Positions 22,069 to 32,273 of a stretch of DNA of 64,000 nucleotides are shown piece by piece (position 1 is the first letter of the stretch; every line of letters begins with the position of its first letter). A model generated the notes under the pieces. The model was not told the origin of the DNA. It saw nothing but the letters and a program-made list of their open reading frames with translations, and searched no databases. This DNA is from Brachypterus glaber (taxonomy: Eukaryota > Arthropoda > Insecta > Coleoptera > Kateretidae), in the NCBI GenBank assembly GCA_958510825.1, contig OY294051.1, positions 25,717,265 to 25,781,264 on the forward strand, given 5' to 3'. The translations under genes were made by a program, and so were the position numbers.

Positions 22069-22225
22069 GGAAATTCAATAAAACCTGCAGTGACTCATAT
22101 CTCTGCTGCTTTCGTATAAAGGGTCCGCCTTTGTGAAGCTTCGACGAAATTACGCGAGTCGCACCCGAACTGGTATGATCTTCGCCTTTTACCAACTGAG
22201 TCACTGCAGGTTTTATTGAATTTCC
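22069..22225. mobile_element. MITE with 29-bp perfect terminal inverted repeats (unit 1)
   Basis: GGAAATTCAATAAAACCTGC at the left, continuing AGTGACTCA, is exactly complementary to the right end (22197-22225). The 99-bp interior is unusually GC-rich and does not fold on the arms. Copy at 26696-26852. Confidence 0.8.
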
Positions 22226-24977
22226 ATTATAGACTCAAATAATTTAGTGTACTTAGCTTTAATGATATTGTAGATGTTAAATATCTACGAATTTTATCTG
22301 AATACTTAACAACAACCTAATTAATTTCCGCATGTAATTGTTTTTAATCAATACTTTTTAATGAATTTTAGAATTTGTATATGAATAATTCGCATATAAT
22401 AATTTCCAATAAAAAAGCTTATTTTTTTTTCTACTCCCTAATTAAGTGCTAGCTTATACGGGAAATAAGTTTGAGAATTTTAATTTTACATTAAAAAAAT
22501 ATGAACAAAAGTCCCTTTAATTTTGTAATTTTTGTTGTCAAATGAAGGCTGAACTCGAGGCTGAACCTGTTTCATTTTGAGAAGAAAGGTAGGACTTGTT
22601 CAGTATTGAAAATAACATTCTGTGAACTTGTTCCGTTTTCTAAAAAGATATGAGAATATCGCTCTGTTCTACATAAAACTATAGAATTCGATTTAACGTA
22701 TCTAGCGCCACCTCTATCTCAAAAGGGGAATTTTTGTACTTTGCGTTTTGAAAATGAGCTCCTCAAATGATGTGGTCCCCCATACTTGTAACCGATCTAT
22801 TTGCACTTGAAATTCCTGGTTCCGCCAGTGTATTTCAGCACCTAAAATAGCTTGCTATTTTTGACAAAGATCATCAACCTAGAATATTGTAAAAACACTA
22901 CGTGAAGATATCTAATGCTATGTATTCCTTTACATACTATTCACAGTGGATGGTATAGGAGAAGTATGTCTATAGTGGAACGAATTTTTTCAATATTTTT
23001 TTCTTTATATAAACTCTATGTCAATACCTAAAGGTACATGAAGACTTTTTTTTACTACTAGCTTTAGAACGTACCATTATTTATCATATTTTTAATCTGA
23101 GAAATTAAATCTTTGCACCTAGAGCAATAATATATTTTTTTCTCCTAGTAGGAGTTAATTTTATAAAAAGTCCAAACAACTGATAACAGTCACTTGATTT
23201 TCCTGGAATTGCAATATTCAGTAAATAATTTGTCACCGGTATATTGTGTCGAAGTTTTTTTAAACAAAGCAAATTTTAGTAATGACAAATATATGTTCCT
23301 TACTGCATAATTTTATTATTAAAACCTACATACCACATACCATATGTGCAATTTCTAATATTTCCTATTTGTGCTATACAAACATGTTAGATACACTATA
23401 AAACATAAAAAAATCGACACTTTGCTATAATTTTTATACAAAACTAGTTTTAACCCAAAAGAAAACTATAATTCTCTACAAAAAATATACTATTCATTTT
23501 TATGATCTCTTATCTTATTCATTTGGTTGTTGATTCATTTAAAAACGTTTATAAAAAAAATACCAAAAAAAAAAGGCAAACGACTCAATTTAACGCCAGA
23601 AATCACCCCAGAAAAATGCAAAACAACACTTGGGTGGTCCTTGGGTAGTCCAATCCCAAATTTCTTTCGATTATATCGCCGGATTTTTTTTACTACGTGG
23701 TATTTTGTCACCGGAATATATTGTCGCACCCTATTTTTCGACTGCATATTTTGAGCCCGGATATTTGGTCGCACTTATTTATTTGTGAGTATATTTTGGA
23801 CCTAATAATATTCAGTAAATAATTTGTCACCGGTATATTGTGTCGAAGTTTTTTTTAAACAAAGCAAATTTTAGTAATGACAAATATATGTTCCTTACTG
23901 CATAATTTTTTTATTAAAACCTACATACCACATTCCATATGTGCAATTTCTAATATTTCCTATTTGTGCTATAGAAACATGTTAACAAACATAAAAAAAT
24001 CGACACTTTGCTATAATTTTTATACAAAACTAGTTTCATATAATGTCTTGTCAGTAGCAGCAAGCGGTTATACCTTAAAAAGTGAAAGTTATTATTTTTT
24101 GATAAATATTAAATTGAATCTGATTTATAATTAGGTAATAATAAGTACCAAGAATTATTTGTCTATGTCCAATTATTTTGTAATTAGTCTCTTTTTTCTT
24201 AATTTTTAGAAAATCACTGTTGTTTGATCAACCATACAAAAAATCTGAATATGACATACTTTAGTGCATACTTAGATTACTATCATAGAAATATAGAAAA
24301 AGTATATACGTATATCTGGTTTTCCTGGAAACTCTGATTTAATATTTTGAAAAAGCTGCTATTGACAAATTGATATCAAATGAAGATTGGCCCTTTTAAT
24401 ACTCGGGTCCAGATATATTTGAGAAAGTATATACGTAACAATAGTCGTAAATGATCAATTACGCACACAAATTTACGCACCGAGCGAGTGGGTAACTTTT
24501 CGTACGTAATTGCTTTACAACTCGAGTAATGTACTATACCTTTTCTACGACCATGAAAACCAACATCAAAACTAACGAAATATCTGTCTAAAAAATTCCA
24601 TAAAAAAGTAAATTGAAGGAAATGTGCTATCAACGTATTTTTTAGGAAAAAATACCTTTGTTAAAAGTAAATTGTTAATAAAAAATTAATTTAAAAAAAG
24701 TTATAGGGGCGCCACAAAAAAACTAAAAATATCTCAATACAAATCATCTAAGTTTGGACTTTTTTCAGGAAAAATTACTTTTGTTATAAGCATTAGGTAA
24801 ATCTACCAATTTTGTAAGTAATACCACTAAAAACAAAAAAGTTATGGGGGGTTAAACTTTTTTTTAAATAAAAAAACTATATTAAAAAAAAAAAATATAT
24901 ATTTTTTTTTATTTTCGCAAGAAAATAAAAAAAAGATTTTTATAAGCCATATTTACCCAAAAGTAGGAGTTAAAATA

Positions 24978-25115
24978 TTAGTTAGGTATAAATTAAAACG
25001 AGGGTCTATTTTCTCGTAGTTTCTTTTTATTGAGTCGTGTTAGACTCCGAAACGCGTCCTAAATATAAAGAAACTAGGAGAAAATAGACCCTCGTTTTAA
25101 TTTATACCTAACTAA
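24978..25115. mobile_element. Foldback MITE, copy in unit 2
   Basis: Same as 20389-20526 with one substitution (TAAATATAAAG for TAAATAAAAAG). Confidence 0.85.
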
Positions 25116-26100
25116 AATATTTTTAATTTTTTTTTTTTGAAAAAAAAATTTTTTTTTAATTTTTTTTTTTTTCAAAATCTTTTTCAATTTTTTTTTTGGT
25201 TTTTCAAAACTGATCTTTAAAAAAAAAGTTACAAAAAAAGTTTTTGGAAAAAAACGTATTTTTTTTCAAATTTTTTTCGTTTTTCAAAGAAAGATCTTTT
25301 GTTAAATGTGATCTTTTTAAATTAATTAATTAATTAAAATAGTAAACTATTACAAGTTAATTTGTTTGTTTTTTTTTAATTTTTTTTTTTTTCAATATTT
25401 TTTTGTTTCTCACAAAAAGAAAATTAACCCCTTAAGGCACTCGCCCGAGTTAACTTGCCGAAAATAGTTTGACTCTTTTCCGCTTACCCGAGTTAACTCG
25501 TAAAAAATATGGTTTTTTATATTAGTATTTGTATATTATAAAACAAGTAAAAATATAATAAGATTAAAAACGTATAAAGTATGTTTTTTTAATTTTTTTT
25601 TCAACATTACTTGTTATTGCCCTTCAGTGTAGACTAAAAATGGTGAAAAAATAACCAAAAAGTAGTGCGTTAAGGGGTTACAAAAAAATTGCTATTTTTT
25701 TAAGTTTTTTTTTTATTTATTATTTTTTTTTCTTGAAAAAAAAAATGTTTCTCAAGTATTTGGTAAAATGCAATATACCATTTACTGTGAATAGTATATA
25801 ATGAAATGCGTAGCATTACATATCTTCACGGCTTGTTTATTGAATATTTTGCAGAACATGATATGTAAATATTATATTATTATTATATTATAAATATTAT
25901 CTACCTAATATGCAGGCTGCCTTTTGTAGGTATATAGGGGAAAGGGGGGAATGAGGGCCGCCCAAGGTTCTTTGTAATTTTTAGCTTTATTAATGTTTTT
26001 TTTTCATGGAAATGAATTAAATGAAACTTAAAAGTATATACTTTATATACTGTATATACTGTATAAATCGTAATTCTCAAAAAATATTTAAATTGAAATA

Positions 26101-26198
26101 CATCGTACAGAGTGATACTCGCAGACTGACAATTTCGGGCAGCTGACCCTCTTCAGTTGCCCGAAACTGTCAGTCTACCAGTATCACTCGGTACGATG
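26101..26198. repeat. 46-bp-arm hairpin, copy in unit 2
   Basis: Identical to 21474-21571 over both arms. Confidence 0.85.
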
Positions 26199-26695
26199 CT
26201 TGGAAAATAGATTGATGGAATAATAAATTAATATTTTTAAAATTAGTTTAAAATTAAAAATTTCAGTCCTTATAAATTCTACGTCTTACCACACGTTAGT
26301 GGTACTATGTGCTTGAGGGTGCGAGCTTATCTTAACCTAGCTACCAGTTTATATACTACGTCTAGTAATGAGATTCCTCTATAGTAATCGCATTCAGCTC
26401 TATCACCTTTAATGTAACTAATTAGGTTAAATTAATTTATTTACATGCCTTTGAAACTAGAAAAGTGATACATACATAAAAACGATGGCCACCATTACCC
26501 TAGAGGACACCATTACCAATTAAGTATTGTTCAATAATAATTATTGTATCCATATAAAAAGATGCCGCGTTTTACTGTATTATTATATTAGTAATAATAT
26601 TATATTAACTTATAATTAAGAAATTTTAATGCATTCATTCTCTTCAACAAATGGCGTTTTTAACTCGAAAAGGCGCTGTAATTAGGGACACTACT

Positions 26696-26852
26696 GGAAA
26701 TTCAATAAAACCTGCAGTGACTCATATCTCTGCTGCTTTCGTATAAAGGGTCCGCCTTTGTGAAGCTTCGACGAAATTACGCGAGTCGCACCCGAACTGG
26801 TATGATCTTCGCCTTTTACCAACTGAGTCACTGCAGGTTTTATTGAATTTCC
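26696..26852. mobile_element. 29-bp-TIR MITE, copy in unit 2
   Basis: Identical arms and GC-rich interior to 22069-22225. Confidence 0.8.
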
Positions 26853-28329
26853 ATTATAGACTCAAATAATTTAGTGTACTTAGCTTTAATGATATTGTAG
26901 ATGTTAAATATCTACGAATTTTATCTGAATACTTAACAACAACCTAATTAATTTCCGCATGTAATTGTTTTTAATCAATACTTTTTAATGAATTTTAGAA
27001 TTTGTATATGAATAATTCGCATATAATAATTTCCAATAAAAAAGCTTATTTTTTTTTCTACTCCCTAATTAAGTGCTAGCTTATACGGGAAATAAGTTTG
27101 AGAATTTTAATTTTACATTAAAAAAATATGAACAAAAGTCCCTTTAATTTTGTAATTTTTGTTGTCAAATGAAGGCTGAACTCGAGGCTGAACCTGTTTC
27201 ATTTTGAGAAGAAAGGTAGGACTTGTTCAGTATTGAAAATAACATTCTGTGAACTTGTTCCGTTTTCTAAAAAGATATGAGAATATCGCTCTGTTCTACA
27301 TAAAACTATAGAATTCGATTTAACGTATCTAGCGCCACCTCTATCTCAAAAGGGGAATTTTTGTACTTTGCGTTTTGAAAATGAGCTCCTCAAATGATGT
27401 GGTCCCCCATACTTGTAACCGATCTATTTGCACTTGAAATTCCTGGTTCCGCCAGTGTATTTCAGCACCTAAAATAGCTTGCTATTTTTGACAAAGATCA
27501 TCAACCTAGAATATTGTAAAAACACTACGTGAAGATATCTAATGCTATGTATTCCTTTACATACTATTCACAGTGGATGGTATAGGAGAAGTATGTCTAT
27601 AGTGGAACGAATTTTTTCAATATTTTTTTCTTTATATAAACTCTATGTCAATACCTAAAGGTACATGAAGACTTTTTTTTACTACTAGCTTTAGAACGTA
27701 CCATTATTTATCATATTTTTAATCTGAGAAATTAAATCTTTGCACCTAGAGCAATAATATATTTTTTTCTCCTAGTAGGAGTTAATTTTATAAAAAGTCC
27801 AAACAACTGATAACAGTCACTTGATTTTCCTGGAATTGCAAAGACCTGACATAACAAATAATTTCTGTTGGACAAAATTTAACAAAATTTTGCCATTGGA
27901 TAAAAAAGGAGCATGGCAAATATTAGAAATAAATGAATTTTAATGGAATATAACACATTCTTTAATAAATAAACAACTTACCCATATATTTTTGCAAATT
28001 TAAAAATTTAAAAATGCTACCTTCTAGACCTGTCAACTTTTAGTAAACAAATCTGTTCATTTGTCTTCAAAAATGGCGATTTCAAACGCTACTTGTTTTT
28101 TCGCGGTTAATTAGGATGCATAAAACGTTTTACTTTATTACTGAAATAAAAATGTTTAAATAATTAGAATAAATGTGCAAGTAGTGAAAAAAATAATATA
28201 TAAACCACGGTAGAGAAGACTATTATAGCCTCGCATTCTCAATACGCTCGGCTTTAAAAAATGTCTTCTCTACCTTGGTAAACAATTACTATTTAATTTT
28301 TATTTAATATCTTACTTTTAAATCTTATT

Positions 28330-28675
28330 TTAAAAAATATAAGCAAAATACCGCTATGCACCACCCGTCCCCCTATGAACCATGGCATCTTCTATACTGT
28401 CCTGCTAAGACAAGTTGTCCTATCTGCAAAAATTTACTTAGCATTGTATTGCATTACACTAGCCTCATGTGCCTGAAAATTAGCCTAAGATGTTTGTCTT
28501 ATGTGGAAAATTTTCAATGTTTTCTAAGTAAAATTGCCCTAAATAGTCCTTACTAGACGAATAAGTCCTAACTGTATGGATCTTAGTAATTTAATTGGAC
28601 TTTTTAAATAATTTTGTCCTAACTACTTCAGATAGGACAAATTGACATGTGACAACTTATTTTTCTGACAGCAAA
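28330..28675. mobile_element. Possible CACTA-like element with GTCCTAACT / AGGACAA words
   Basis: Right end reads TTATTTTTCTGACAG (complement CTGTCAGAAAAATAA). Inside, AAGACAAGTTGTCCTATCTG, TAGTCCTTACTAGACGAATA, AAGTCCTAACT and TAGGACAA recur. This resembles the subterminal word arrays at 1593 and 56014 but with another word. The left end is not clear. Confidence 0.35.
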
Positions 28676-28884
28676 GATTCGCGCCAAATATTATAACCTA
28701 AAAATTAAATATTTACATCCATCATGAGATAAGTATAATTACTGCTTATTTGCAGTACCTATATATAAAGTGTTTTTGTGCAGTTTAATGCTATTTGTTG
28801 CCCTGGGAAAATTTACAAAGGTAAGCAAAGTTATCATCCAATTTTCAGTTAGGATAACTTGGGATCTCCAAAACGTTCGCTGCG

Positions 28885-29130
28885 TTACAGAGGGGGTTGG
28901 ATGTGTAAAAATGTTACGTAACACTTAAAAAATTATAAACTTATAAAATGTTTATTGGATCACATTTTTAACAATGATCTAGGCCTAAAGAGACGGATTC
29001 CTTGCAAAAAAATTGCACAGTTAACAGTTCACTAAATCCCCCAAATAAAAACAAATCAGAGATGGAAATTACATCAGACCAGTTTTGGGTTAAAACACGG
29101 AAGCAATAAGCAGTTAAAAACTGGTTGCTT
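28885..29130. repeat. Dispersed repeat, second copy of 14145-14420
   Basis: Starts with GTTACAGAGGGGG, contains TTACGTAACACTTAAAAAAT and GATCTAGGCCTAA. Several small indels separate the two copies. Confidence 0.65.
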
Positions 29131-29315
29131 TGGATAGTCTTTGAGCTTGCAAATGCAATAGTGTTATACTTGCTATTTTTGAGTTTTATAAGTGGTAAAA
29201 AAGTTTAAAAACAACCCCCGGAACACAGCTATATTTTGGCAGTGATTTTCTCGAAATCTAAAAGATAGATCATTTTCGGAAAAACCAGTGTAATGAGACT
29301 ATAAATAGTAGCAAT

Positions 29316-29435
29316 AAAAAAATAAAAATAAGTCCGTGCCAATTTCAACACTCCCTAAATTAAATACTAACAATTATTTTTGTTGTTAAATTGTTTGCTG
29401 TGAAATTGGCACCGACTTACTTTTTATTTTTTACC
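29316..29435. repeat. Foldback repeat (AAGTC(C/G)GTGCCAATTTCA arms)
   Basis: AATAAGTCCGTGCCAATTTC pairs with GAAATTGGCACCGACTTAC. The neighbouring AGAAGTCGGTTC and the GGAAGTCGGTTAAAAA at 30098 resemble an AAGTCGGTTAAAAA motif I recall as common in insect repeats (not verified). Confidence 0.5.
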
Positions 29436-29562
29436 TTTTAGAGACAGAAGTCGGTTCATTTTTTTTTGCGATTTTTTTTTTACAATTTAGAGACACAGAA
29501 CTTGTAGATTTGTAACATCATCTAAGCTAAATTATAGTTGTCCTTCCATCTCGGCAAGCTGT

Positions 29563-29599
29563 TGACGTCACAACGCACTATTAGTGCGTTCCGACGTCA
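29563..29599. promoter_or_regulatory. 37-bp compound palindrome with flanking GACGTCA sites
   Basis: TGACGTCA (a perfect CRE/ATF octamer) and CGACGTCA flank AACGCACTA-T-TAGTGCGTT, a perfect 9-bp inverted repeat about a single central base. The whole is symmetrical except for two positions beside the CRE halves. It lies 1.1 kb upstream of the candidate first exon at 30714. A regulatory role is inference; it could also be a small hairpin from a mobile element. Confidence 0.4.
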
Positions 29600-30279
29600 T
29601 CATCTTAAAGATAAATTTCTAAACAATTAATTTAATAGTATTTTTATTTCAGCGCCCAAGCGTCCAACCAACCTTATTCTAAACGAAATACTAAAGAAAA
29701 TCTTTGTTAAACTTTAAGCGTTAAGTAATAATCAAATAACGCCTTATGGTATAATCACAAATTTTATAATTTTCTCTTGGTATTTTAATATATATGTCCA
29801 CAGAATGAAGTTTAGCGGCATTTACGAGTTATCCGAACATTTTCTAAAAAATTGGTTGGTTTTAGAACCAAATTAAGCCGGTTTTAAGTGAAGTTGCTAT
29901 AAAACGATTAGATTTATCTTAATTATCCGGCTTGCCCGGCATTATCCGAGCGTCAAATTAAAATGGGGCAGACTACCTCATAAATGTCCTCTTTAAGTTG
30001 CAAAATGTTTCATCAAATTCCGTTTCCAAAGTTATGCGGGAACAAACATAAAAAAAAACAAAGTTCCACGTCGAATTGATAACCTCCTCCTTTTTTGGAA
30101 GTCGGTTAAAAATGTAAGAAAAATTCTTATTTTATAAAACAAGAATTTTTCTTAATTAAATTTAATTTTACCTGTAAAAAGTCACATTTTTCACATAATC
30201 CAAAAACTACGATACCCTAATAGAAATATAGAATTTCTTAACTACGTGGCCATTTTTGTGAACCCTGATAACTAATTCA

Positions 30280-30375
30280 CGTCTTAATGCCAACACTGAG
30301 AAGAACACAGTGTACCACCGGTGGCGCACGTCGGCTTTTGAGGACAGACCTCTGTGCACCACCGTGCAACAAAAT
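30280..30375. mobile_element. piggyBac-like MITE fragment (CCACCGGTGG)
   Basis: GTGTACCACCGGTGGCGCAC at 30311 matches the subterminal motif of 33560-34090, followed by a second diverged GTGCACCACCGTG. Truncated; no TTAA pair. Confidence 0.5.
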
Positions 30376-30713
30376 CAAGGTGGATCCTTGAGTCCACAGG
30401 GGTTTTTCTACTTTTGCTACATCCAAAAACAAAAAAGTCGATCTGGAAAATCTTTGCTAATTGTAAAATAGTCACGTGATCTTTATAACGTTTAATAAAA
30501 AGCCCAAATTTTTAAAGGTTTTTTAGTATATACTGGTGCAAAAAAAGTTGTTTTTAAAGAAATTTTTCTTTCTCCTTGAGGAGGAGTATAATAATTATAA
30601 TTTTTCTTTTAATTCTTCACCCTGTATATGATGATTTTGATAAGTGCTTATTAAAATTTAATGATCAGTCATTTAGTTTCAATTAATAAATGACCGCCCT
30701 TTATTTGTTACAG

Positions 30714-30807
30714 GCGTCCCGCGGCAATTGTTTCATTTGAACAATTTGGACGAGATGACTATAACATCTTTAAATGTCGTGGATGGAACTGTAGGAAGAA
30801 ATAGATT
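30714..30807 (+). CDS. Candidate N-terminal exon A of the gamma-glutamyltransferase-like gene
   Basis: A 94-bp exon bounded by a strong acceptor (TTTATTTGTTACAG) and a consensus donor (GTAAGTAC at 30808). It is open in the frame that ends AGA TT, phase 2, which joins exactly to the first base of the exon at 57013 (TT+A, Leu). It encodes VPRQLFHLNNLDE then MTITSLNVVDGTVGRNR. The ATG at 30755 in the context ACGAGATGA is the likely start; the upstream codons are open too, so a longer protein is possible. The sequence would be the short cytoplasmic tail of a type II membrane protein. No upstream exon was identified, and expression evidence would settle whether this or the exon at 38593 is used. 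Confidence 0.55.
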
Positions 30808-30929
30808 GTAAGTACAGTTTTTTTATTTAAGCGTTGAAAAGTGCATAAAAATTAACAATCCATGTGAAGATATGTAATATTCTTAGCATTCCACACCATA
30901 CTCTTTACAGTTAATAGCACACTGCGTTG

Positions 30930-32270
30930 TTTCTAGTTCATATTAAAAGTTGGCAAAGTATGACCTTGAATTGTCATTTTGACAGTTGGATCAATTGGTC
31001 CTGTTCCAAAGGAAATCCATACCAAATTTCATGTTTCTACGTCTAGTCGTTTAGGGAACATTCAAGTATTACGTAACGCAAATTGTACCAACATTCATAC
31101 ACTTTATACCCCGGTTATCGCGTTATTAAAGGATGTAGAGATTTCATATTTTAGCTCCCCCCTAGCACACCACCTATTTGGGGGTAGCCAAAAAATGAAA
31201 TCTCTATAATCTATAAAAACGCGAGAATCGGGGTATGAAGTGTATGAATTTTTGGTACAATTTGCGTTACGTAATACTTGAAAGTTCCCTTAAAAGTTGG
31301 CAAAATATGACCTTGAACTGTCAGTTTGACAGGTACGTTGACTAGTCTTGTGCAAAGGCCACCCATACCAAATCACATGTTTAAAATTTAGCAAAATATG
31401 ACCTTGAACTGTAATTTTGACAGGGGCGTCTTGCTTCAAAGAGTATCCATACCAAATTTTATGTTTTTATGTTAAGGCGTTTAAAATATAGCAAAATATG
31501 ACCTTGAACTATCATTTTGACAGGTAACACGATTAGTCTTGTTTTAAAGAGCAACTCTGCCAAATTTCGTTTTTCTATGTCAAAGAGTTTTAAAGTTAGC
31601 AAAATATGACCTTAAACTCTAATTTAGACAGTTGTGTTGATTGGTCTTATTCCAAAGGTCAACCAAACTTAATTTAAAGCTTTTAAAAGTTTGCAAAATA
31701 TGACCTTCAACTATTATTTTGACTGGTGCGTTGATTGCTCTTGTTCTTAAGGGTTCTAATTGCATGGTATTATAGAAAAGGCCACCCATACCAAATTTAA
31801 CGTTTCTAGGTCGAGGAGTTTAAAAGTTAAAAAAATATGACCATCATTTTGGGCAAAATTCATACATTTCACACCCCGATTCTCGCTTTATTAAAAGTTA
31901 TAAAATATGACCTTGACCTGTCATTTTGACAGGAGGTCAATTGGCAATGCAACAAAGGGAACCCATACCAAATTTCATTTTTCTAGGTCAAGGCGTTTAA
32001 AAGTAAGCTTGAACCGTCATTTTGACAGGTGGTTCAATTGGTCTTGGAGCCCACCGCCACCATACCAAGTTTCATGTTTCTAGATCTTGGCATTTAAAAG
32101 TTAGTAAAATATGAGACACATGCCAAATTTTATGTTTCCAGGCCAAAGCGTTTAAAAGTTCACTTGAACTTGAACCTTACATTTTGATGCATGCGCAGGT
32201 AAATCTTGTTCAAAGGGTGACAATACCAAATTTCATATTCCTAGATCAAAGCGTTTAAAAGTTCTCAGCA
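30930..32270. repeat. Minisatellite of about 100-bp units carrying TGACCTTGA
   Basis: Units share AGCAAAATATGACCTTGAAC, CATTTTGACAGG, GGTCTTGTT, CCCATACCAAATTTCATGTT and GTCAAGGCGTTTAAAAGTT. TGACCTTGA is exact at 30961, 31308, 31399, 31499 and 31908, and one base off at 31607 and 31701. The array is interrupted by a MITE (31054-31289) and broken at 32274 by another element, resuming at 33227-33245. It starts about 150 bp 3-prime of exon A. Confidence 0.85.
31054..31289. mobile_element. TTACGTAACGC-family MITE with clean TTA duplication
   Basis: GGGAACATTCAAGTATTACG at the left and its inverted CGTAATACTTGAAAGTTCCC at the right, flanked by TTA at 31051-31053 and 31290-31292. Removing it restores an uninterrupted minisatellite unit (GTCGTTTA / AAAGTTGG). 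The 3-bp TTA target duplication points to a PIF/Harbinger-type transposase. A remnant of its arm (CATTTCACACCCCGATTCTC) is at 31866. Confidence 0.85.
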
Positions 32271-32273
32271 AAC

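Larger units (their letters stand above)
21148..22955. mobile_element. Element bounded by 60-bp inverted repeats (CTGTGAATAGTAT)
   Basis: ATACCATTTACTGTGAATAG and GCGTAGCATTACATATCTTCA (read to 21200) have their inverted, diverged counterpart at 22901-22955. Solo relatives of this end lie at 11641, 30858-30920 and 50390-50455. The interior holds two perfect hairpins and no convincing open frame. Confidence 0.5.
18621..23212. repeat. Unit 1 of a 4.6-kb near-identical tandem duplication
   Basis: Runs from AATATTCAGTAAATAATTTG to CCTGGAATTGC and repeats directly at 23213. I count only about seven substitutions between copies, plus homopolymer and microsatellite length changes. There is also a 44-bp indel: CAACAACAACAAAAAGTAG here against a longer sequence at 25612-25664. 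The unit contains several foldbacks (20389-20526, 21474-21571, 22069-22225) and an element bounded by inverted repeats (21148-22955). Open frames of 85 codons in it lack coding features. Confidence 0.9.
23213..27840. repeat. Unit 2 of the 4.6-kb tandem duplication
   Basis: Matches 18621-23212 throughout. The junction at 23212/23213 joins ...ATTGC to AATATTCAG. At the outer right edge the sequence continues AAAGACCTGAC instead, so unit 2 is continuous with the older flanking repeat (compare 3417-3960). The breakpoints share only AA, which suggests microhomology rather than long-repeat recombination. Confidence 0.9.

Noticed and set aside
28356..28556. 66-codon frame beginning MHHPSPYEPWHLL
   Set aside because: Lies in the GTCCTAACT word-array region; no splice sites, no homology recognised.
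30714..30807. Alternative reading of exon A beginning RPAAIVSFEQFGRDD
   Set aside because: This frame hits a stop before the donor, whereas the chosen frame stays open and joins in phase to 57013.
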